A stretch of DNA of 25,000 nucleotides from Neocallimastix lanati (nom. inval.) (Eukaryota > Neocallimastigomycota > Neocallimastigomycetes > Neocallimastigales > Neocallimastigaceae), in contig JACVTC010000054.1 of NCBI GenBank assembly GCA_016946835.1, positions 87,501-112,500 of the forward strand. The letters run 5' to 3'. Below the pieces are notes generated by a model. That model saw only the letters and a list, made by a program, of their open reading frames with translations, made no database searches and was not told where the DNA came from. Made by a program: the position numbers and the translations under genes. Shown here one piece after another: positions 16,198 to 25,000 of the stretch; within the stretch, counting starts at the first letter, position 1; each line of letters begins with the position of its first letter.

Positions 16198-17068
16198 ACA
16201 CAACCTTTTTTTTTTTTTTTTTTTTTTTTTATTTATTTATTAATAATACAAAACAATTATTATATTATAAACTTTTATTACATTAATATATTTATATAGA
16301 ATATTTATATGGGAATATTTTTTAAATTTTTTTTTATTTTTATTTTACTTTTTTTTTTATTAATTTTAATTAATTTATTATTATTATTATTATTTATTTA
16401 TTTATTTCTATCTTTCTGAATTATTAATATAACTATTAATTTATAATAAAATTATATAATTTTCTTTATTTTTTTTTTTATTTTTTTTATTTTTTTTTTA
16501 TTTTTTTTTTTTATTTTTTTATTTTTATTTCTTTATTAAAAAAAGTTAATATATTTATATATTTATATATATTTATATATATTTATATATAGATAAAAGA
16601 TAAAGGTATAAAACGTTTTTATATATAATATATTATAAGTAATCGTTCATTTTAATTTAATTTATTATATTTTATTTATTTTTAATTTTAATTTTTTTAT
16701 ACTTTATATATTTTCATTTATGCTTAATTTATTATTTTTTTATTTTAACTGTAAAGTAAAAGAAAAAATAATAAAGAAATAAAGGAAACATATAAAGTAA
16801 TATTATTTTAAAATCAAAAAATAAATAAAAATAAAAATAAAATATTTTTCGATTCTTTTTTAATCAAAATAAAAAAAAATAGATAAAAAATTGAAAATAA
16901 ATAATTTTTTTTTTTTTTTTATCTTCTAAATTAAAATATTTATAAATAAAAACTAGACAATGCTAATTACTTTTAATTAATATAAAAAAAAAAAAAAAAA
17001 AAAGTAATTAACATGGGTAAAAAAAATTTTTTTTTCATTCTTAAGTATTATTTTTTAATTAATTAAAT
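16198..17068. other. A+T-rich spacer, 3' flank of Hsp70 gene
   Basis: Poly-T (about 16207-16230), ATTT and TTTA runs and a TATATATTTA repeat near 16555-16592. No coding potential is seen. It must include the 3' UTR and polyadenylation site of the leftward Hsp70 gene; an AATAAA overlaps that gene's stop codon, but its use is unknown. Confidence 0.65.
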
Positions 17069-19359
<2,291 letters not shown>

Positions 19360-21252
19360 TTTTATATCTAAATTATATCAATATTATATTAAGTTAGTAT
19401 AACTTTAATTCTTTATAAAAAAAAAATACATATTAAAATATAACGTATAATAAAAAGTAATATTCTTCTTAATCTTCCATCTTTCTTTCATTTTATATAT
19501 AACAAATATAATTACTTATTTTAAAAAATACAAAAAAATAATAAAATAAAATAAAATATATATTACTGATATATTACATTATTCTAAAGTATATTAATTA
19601 ATTAAATAAATATGAGGGTATAATATAGTTTTTTGTTTGTTTTAATAAATACAAAAATTTAAACGATAGTGTAAAATAGTATAAACGATTTAAATGATTT
19701 ATTTTCTTTTTTATATTGATATATTTTCTTTTTATTTGTTTGTTTTTTTGATAATTGATTTTTATTGTTAAAATAATAAAAACTATGTATATATTTTTGT
19801 TATTAATATATTAAAGTTTATGTTATTCAAAAAAAAGTTTTTTAATTTTTTATTTTAATTTTAATTCTTTTATATTAAATATCACTTTTATAATAATATT
19901 TATTATATTATTATATTTTTTCTTTTTTTTTATTTTCGTTTTATTATTATTATATAATTTATTGTGCAGTAGTAAAAAAAGAAAAAAAAAGTAAAAAAAA
20001 AAAAAGTAAAATGACAAACCTTTTATATATAAAATATTCCTTTAAAAATTTTTATATAAAGTTATATAATAAAAAAAATAGAATATTGCAAAGAAAAAAG
20101 AAGAAAAAAAGAAAAAAAATTTTTTTTTTTTCTTTTTTCGTTTTCGTTTCCTTATTTTACTTTTTTTTTTTTTTTCTAATTTACGAATATGTTATTTGCT
20201 ATGGATGAAAAATTATTATAATATTAGTAATCATTAGAATAATTAATAATTATTAATTGTATTTATTAATAATAAATAATAATTAATATTTATTATTTTT
20301 AAATATTCATTAAATATAATTTATATTATTATTATTAATTTATTAATTGTATCACACTTTTTTCGTTTTTTCCATAATAATATGTGAAAAAAGAATAAAT
20401 AAATGGAAATCTTATGTAAACTTTGTTTATCCAGAAATTACTAGATTATAATTATAATATATAGAAAATAAATAAAACTAAAATGAATCTATTTAATTAT
20501 ATGTACTAATATAATATATTAATTATTATCAAATTATGTTAATTTGATGGATTATTTTACATTATTCAAAAAAAAAATATATATATTTTTATGGAGTATT
20601 GTAATGTAATGAAAGGTTAGGAATTTTTAATATTTTCTATTTATTTAATTATTTACTGTTTATCATATATTTAAATTAATTATATATATTAAGTATTTAT
20701 TCTATTAAATAGAATTAAATTAAATATATTAATATAATATATTATAAAAGAAATATTTTACATTCTTTTTTATGTTCCTAATATATGTAATAGATCATCA
20801 TTTTAACTTATTTCATTACTATTCTATAATATATTAAATAGATTTGGTTAGAAAGAAATTAATAAAAAAATTTTTTTTATCATTTTCTTATATTTATTGT
20901 TAATTTAAATTTTTCCTTTTATAATTAATGGTTAATATATTATATTCTATTTTCAATATATATTTTATATAATATTATTCTATATATTATTTCATATAAT
21001 ATTTTTTTTATTTTATTATTATAAATATTATTTTAATATTATTATTTATTAAAAAAAAAAACTTAACAATCAGAAAGTTTATTTTTTTATATAAATTAAA
21101 AATTTCAATACATAATATATTATATATTTTGATATATAATATAGTACATTCAATATTAAAAAATTTTTAAAAATATGAATTGAAATTAAAAAAAAAAAAG
21201 TAATAACTAAAAGGAATAAAATATAACTAATTATTTATAATTAATTTATTGT
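19360..21252. other. Hsp70 upstream region and A+T-rich spacer
   Basis: No gene is recognised. The first few hundred bases are the presumed Hsp70 promoter and 5' UTR. The rest is A/T runs and short palindromic TAATTAATT sequence. A Lys/Phe-only reading frame at 20011-20208 is the translation of A- and T-runs. Confidence 0.6.
19491..19500 (-). promoter_or_regulatory. Candidate TATA element of Hsp70 gene
   Basis: ATATATAAAA on the minus strand about 130 bp upstream of the ATG, followed by a GA-rich tract (GAAAGAAAGATGGAAG). The position is reasonable for a TATA box, but such sequences are common in this DNA. Confidence 0.25.
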
Positions 21253-21608
21253 TATTTATTATTATTTATTATTTATTATTTATTATTTATTATTTATTAT
21301 TTATTATATATTATTTATTATTTATTTAATTATTTATTATTTATTATTTATTATTTATTATTTATTATTTATTATTTATTATTTATTATTTATTATTTAT
21401 TATTTATTATTTATTATTTATTATTTATTATTTATTATTTATTATTTATTATTTATTATTTATTATTTATTATTTATTATTTATTATTTATTATTTATTA
21501 TTTATTATTTATTATTTATTATTTATTATTTATTATTTATTATTTATTATTTATTATTTATTATTTATTATTTATTATTTATTATTTATTATTTATTATT
21601 TATTATTT
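21253..21608. repeat. Heptanucleotide (TTATTAT)n array
   Basis: About 50 copies of a 7-bp unit. The left end is interrupted near 21305-21331, and the part from about 21332 to 21608 is essentially perfect, about 39 units. The homogeneity implies recent expansion. No reading frame of interest. Confidence 0.95.
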
Positions 21609-22940
21609 AGTATTATTATATTAATAGTAATAGAATTATTAATAATATTGTTTATATTAATAATAAATTTCATATGGTCATATTAAAATTTACTTGAATA
21701 TATTAAATTATAGGATACAATTCTATATAATTTTTTCCAACATATCCTATTTGATGAAAATCGGAGGGTGATAATCATAAAGGATACATCATTTCAAGGA
21801 ACAATTATTAAAAATTTTAACCAGAATAGTTTAAAAAAAAATTTTCTATTTATTAAAACATAAAAAAAAAAAATACCATTAAAAATGGAACTATTTCCTT
21901 GAACAGATATTATTTATATTAATATAAGGGATAATAATTAAATAAAAAAAAAACATAAATAATAATAATTATTATTATTATGATTAATTAAATATAATAA
22001 ATTTATTAAATATACTATATACATATAAATAAAATAATATATATAATAAATTTAAAATATTTCGGAAATCACAATTAGAGATTTTTTTTATAATTAATTT
22101 AAATATATATATATTTAATTATTCTTTATAATTCAGAATAACTAATTTCTACTATTATTAATTTCAAAAATAAAATTAAGAAAAAATTATTTTTATTTTT
22201 ATTTTTTATTTTTAAAAATATAGAACATCCCTTTATAATTTTTTTTATTTTAATTTGCATTAAGATCTCTCGTTAATTTCTATTTTAATAAAAATGAATA
22301 TTTTAAATTTTTATATTTTATAGCAATTTGAGAAAGTGAAATTAGTAGTTCAAAATCTATATTTTTTATCATATCTGTTGTTAATATATACTTTATATAT
22401 TTTTATAAATTCAATATTGCAAGATATGAAATATTAAATATTTCTTGTATTGCAACTAAAAATTTAATTTATTACTTAAAAAATATTAAAGAGTAATTAT
22501 AATTTATTAATAAATTTTATTCTTAAAGAAAAAAAAGTTATTTTTTTGTGTCAATCAATAGAAAGACAGATACTATATATAATAACTGAACTTTTTTTTT
22601 TTGAAAATATATTATTCATTTTTAAAAAGAATGTATTTCATTTATAAGGGGATTGTGTATTTCCTAATATGGCGTATACATTTTTTAAATAAAGTCATAC
22701 ATTTTTAAGATATTCTATACAATCATAACAAATATAAATAATTATTATTTTAAAAGAAATAATGATATATTTTTTCAATTAAATATTAGTAAATAATTAT
22801 TTCAAAAGAAATAATAATATATTCTATAAAAAAAAGAACTATAAAAAATTATTTTTATAGTTGAATATTAATAAATTATATATATAAAAAAAGAATATTT
22901 ATTATTCATTTAATTATTATTTATTTGATTATTAAAAAAA
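21609..22940. other. A+T-rich spacer without recognised genes
   Basis: Only weak structure is seen: an imperfect direct repeat around 22742-22775 and 22793-22825 (AAAAGAAATAATNATATATT), and opposing CAAGGAA/TTCCTTG at about 21797 and 21896. No tRNA, rRNA or coding region was recognised. Confidence 0.6.
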
Positions 22941-22990
22941 GCCACATATAAAAATGCGCCAAATTACGAAATGCTCGATTGCGAAATGCA
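22941..22990 (-). repeat. Diverged relic of the 15-bp CGAAATGC repeat
   Basis: GCCAC at the left, ATGCGCCAAATT in one orientation, then CGAAATGC at 22967 and 22982, exactly 15 bp apart, in the other. Both the core octamer and the period match the foldback element 800 bp downstream. Confidence 0.6.
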
Positions 22991-23752
22991 CTAGATTCCA
23001 TTTATAATATATTACTCTAATCCTTTAATTTAATTAATAAAGTTTTTTATAACATAAATTTCAGAAATATATTAATTATTTAGTGTAACTTTTTTTTTTC
23101 AAAATTTTTATATCATATTTCAAATTCTTGGTAATTTTAATATATGTTAATAATAATAATAAATAAAATAAAATAAAAATTAATATTAAAATTACTTTAA
23201 TATATAGACTTTTTATTATTTAAATATATAATATATATAAAAATAAAAATAAAAAAATATAATTCTTTTATTATTTTAAAAAAGAATTATTTGTTTTATA
23301 TAATTTTCTTTTTTCCTTTCTAAATAATTAATACTAATTTATTTATTTTATATTTTAAATATTTTAATAAGAATAATGAATAATAAATATTGAATAATAA
23401 ATAATTTATAAAATGGATAAAATGTATACAAGTTTTTATTAAACTTTATTTTTACCGTACTTTTTTTTATTTTTTTTTATTTTTTAATACTGCCTTATCC
23501 GGTTTCGACTTTAATTCCTATCATATGATTGGTTAATATATGTTCTTATTTGTTCTTTTACATTTCAAATTTTAGATTAAAAAAACGAAAATTTTTTTTT
23601 TAATTTTTTTTATTAAACCATATATTATGCCATATGCATAAAAATTAAAATTTATCCTACTAGTTAATATATTCATTAAATAATATAAATATAATTAATA
23701 TGAAATTAACTTTATTAATTAAAATTACAATTATAAACTAACCTTTATATTT
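22991..23752. other. A+T-rich spacer between the relic and the foldback element
   Basis: Nothing recognised. A slightly GC-richer patch at 23489-23530 (CCTTATCCGGTTTCGAC) matches nothing I know. Confidence 0.55.
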
Positions 23753-23760
23753 GGTATTTA
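23753..23760. repeat. Left 8-bp target-site duplication
   Basis: GGTATTTA, repeated exactly at 24142-24149 around the foldback element. The next bases on both sides differ, so the duplication is exactly 8 bp. Confidence 0.75.
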
Positions 23761-24141
23761 AGGGTGTGGGGCATTTCGCCAAATTGCATTTCGCCAGATT
23801 GCATTTCGCCAATTTTTTGAAAGCATGTGGCGTATTAAAAAAATGTGGCATTTCGCCAAATTGCAATTCGCCAAGTTGCATTTCGCCAAATTGAAAATTA
23901 TTATATAAATAAATAAATCAATAAATAAAATTAAATATTATTAATATCACATAAAAACAATTTTAAAAAAAATATATTTTGAATTAATATTTATTTATTT
24001 ATTCATTTATTTATATCAATACTCTACTTGTCGAAATGCAACCTGGCGAAAAGCAACTTGGGGAAATGCAACATTTTAATACTACGCCACTTGTCGAAAT
24101 GCAACCTGGCGAAATGCAATTTGGGGAAATGCAACTCTCCC
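23761..24141. mobile_element. Foldback/MITE-like element with internal 15-bp repeats
   Basis: A 381-bp imperfect palindrome. The left arm has two blocks of three GCATTTCGCCAAATT-type units at exact 15-bp spacing (23771, 23786, 23801 and 23848, 23863, 23878), separated by GTGGCGTATT. The right arm has two blocks of three inverse units (TCGAAATGC, GCGAAATGC, GGGAAATGC types), separated by AATACTACGCCAC. Inside these, ATAAATAAATAAATCAATAAA on the left and TTTATTTATTCATTTATTTA on the right continue the pairing to a short loop near 23945-23972. The termini GGGTGTGGGGCATTTCGCC and the inverse of the right end, GGGAGAGTTGCATTTCCCC, match at 14 of 19 positions. With the 8-bp duplication, this indicates a non-autonomous cut-and-paste DNA transposon. 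No transposase is encoded, and the superfamily is unassigned. Confidence 0.75.
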
Positions 24142-24149
24142 GGTATTTA
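24142..24149. repeat. Right 8-bp target-site duplication
   Basis: GGTATTTA, identical to 23753-23760. Confidence 0.75.
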
Positions 24150-25000
24150 TTATTAAATTAAAATTTCTGTTTAAATATAACTTAATCCCTATATTTATAA
24201 TCATTCATTTATTAAAGCTTTTATGGATAGGATATTTATATTTCATAATATTAAAAGTTAATAAAGTTTGCTATTATATTATATATATTCCATGTCATTA
24301 TTAATTTTCTCATTTTTTATTGAAAAAAAATTATTTTATTCTTATCTATTTTATAAATTACTTGATTATTTATTAATGTAAATATCTATAAAATCTGTAT
24401 CTTTTAATCTATACAACCCAGAAAACCCAAGTATACTTAAATATCAGACTCAGATTCTTATTTAATTTTTTAACTCAAAATTATTTCTTTAAAAAATATT
24501 AAAATATATTTAGAGCTGATCAAAAATAAAATTAATAAACTAAACGATCAAAAAATTATATATATAGATAACACATATATACATAAACATTTTTACTGAT
24601 TGTATTAAATATTTAGATATGCTGGATATATTATAAATTAAATTTTAAATTTTTTTATTTTCTATGTTAAATTTTTTTTTTAAATATTTAGATAAAAAAC
24701 TTTTTCAAAACATTAAAAGTTTTTTTATTTATAACTTACATAGAAGAATTGATTATTTTTTTATTGTAATATTAATTAAAATTATATATTATGAAGGCGA
24801 TTAATTAAAACTTTTTTTTTTTTTTTTGTTGTTCATAATCAATAATAACCAAAAAATAAATATAAAATTTAAATTATTTAATATTTTATTATAGTGCACT
24901 GAAATAAAAGATATTATACTATAATAAAATTGTTAATGTTATTATTTTTTTATTTGAGGGAATTTACCTAATTCACTAGTTATTTTTACTTATTGTAATT
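24150..25000. other. A+T-rich right end without recognised genes
   Basis: No coding frame, RNA gene or organised repeat was seen apart from short homopolymers (for example the T-run at about 24811-24827). Confidence 0.6.

Noticed and set aside
20011-20208. 65-codon Lys/Phe-rich frame
   Set aside because: Translation of adjacent A- and T-runs; no support for a gene.
21752-21800. Possible C/D-box RNA (TTGATGA followed by mixed sequence)
   Set aside because: No convincing D box, terminal stem or complementarity visible; a single box motif is not enough.
23771-23909. Open plus-strand frame through the left repeat arm (repeating Ala-Phe-Arg-Gln-Ile, then His-Phe-Ala-Lys-Leu)
   Set aside because: The 15-bp period is a multiple of three, so an open frame follows automatically; no start context or conservation evidence.
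23771-24136. CRISPR-like array of short repeats
   Set aside because: Repeats are 15 bp with no unique spacers, occur in both orientations as a palindrome, and the DNA is eukaryotic.
23753-24149. Assigning the foldback element to the hAT superfamily from its 8-bp duplication
   Set aside because: GGTATTTA does not fit the usual nTnnnnAn hAT target pattern, and P-like and other superfamilies also make 8-bp duplications; left unassigned.

Overview
The window looks like nuclear DNA of an anaerobic gut fungus (Neocallimastigomycota). This rests on extreme A+T content outside exons, long poly-T/poly-A runs, asparagine homopolymers in protein, GT-AG introns of about 125-200 nt with GTATGT/GTAAGT-type donors, and an organelle-type Hsp70 with strongly biased codons (CCA, AAC, AAG, TTC) and a short N-terminal presequence. 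A dictyostelid amoeba is the main alternative for an A+T-rich, poly-Asn genome. The assignment is inference; no rRNA, tRNA or ITS is present to settle it.

Layout. 1-4537: gene-free A+T-rich DNA with microsatellites, a 27-bp tandem repeat and one possible gene relic. 4538-12142 (+): one five-exon gene, reconstructed from separate open frames, encoding a predicted 2293-residue seven-transmembrane receptor-like protein with a signal peptide, a glycosylatable ectodomain and a ~1600-residue Asn/Ser-rich tail. 12143-17068: a cluster of non-LTR (LINE) retrotransposon fragments, all on the minus strand, between two convergent host genes. Two insertions can be dated relative to their targets: one copy (B) sits inside an older diverged copy (C) with an 11-bp target-site duplication, and another (D) is flanked by a 12-bp duplication. 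17069-19359 (-): a three-exon mitochondrial/hydrogenosomal Hsp70 gene, 659 residues. 19360-25000: gene-free A+T-rich DNA holding a long heptanucleotide array, a diverged repeat relic, and a 381-bp foldback element (23761-24141) with internal 15-bp repeats and a perfect 8-bp flanking duplication.

The two host genes have no evident functional link: one is a surface receptor candidate, the other an organelle chaperone. The most unusual items are the foldback element, the receptor-like protein, and the nested LINE insertion whose removal restores the reading frame of the older element. No multi-gene system such as a cluster, operon or defence locus is visible.
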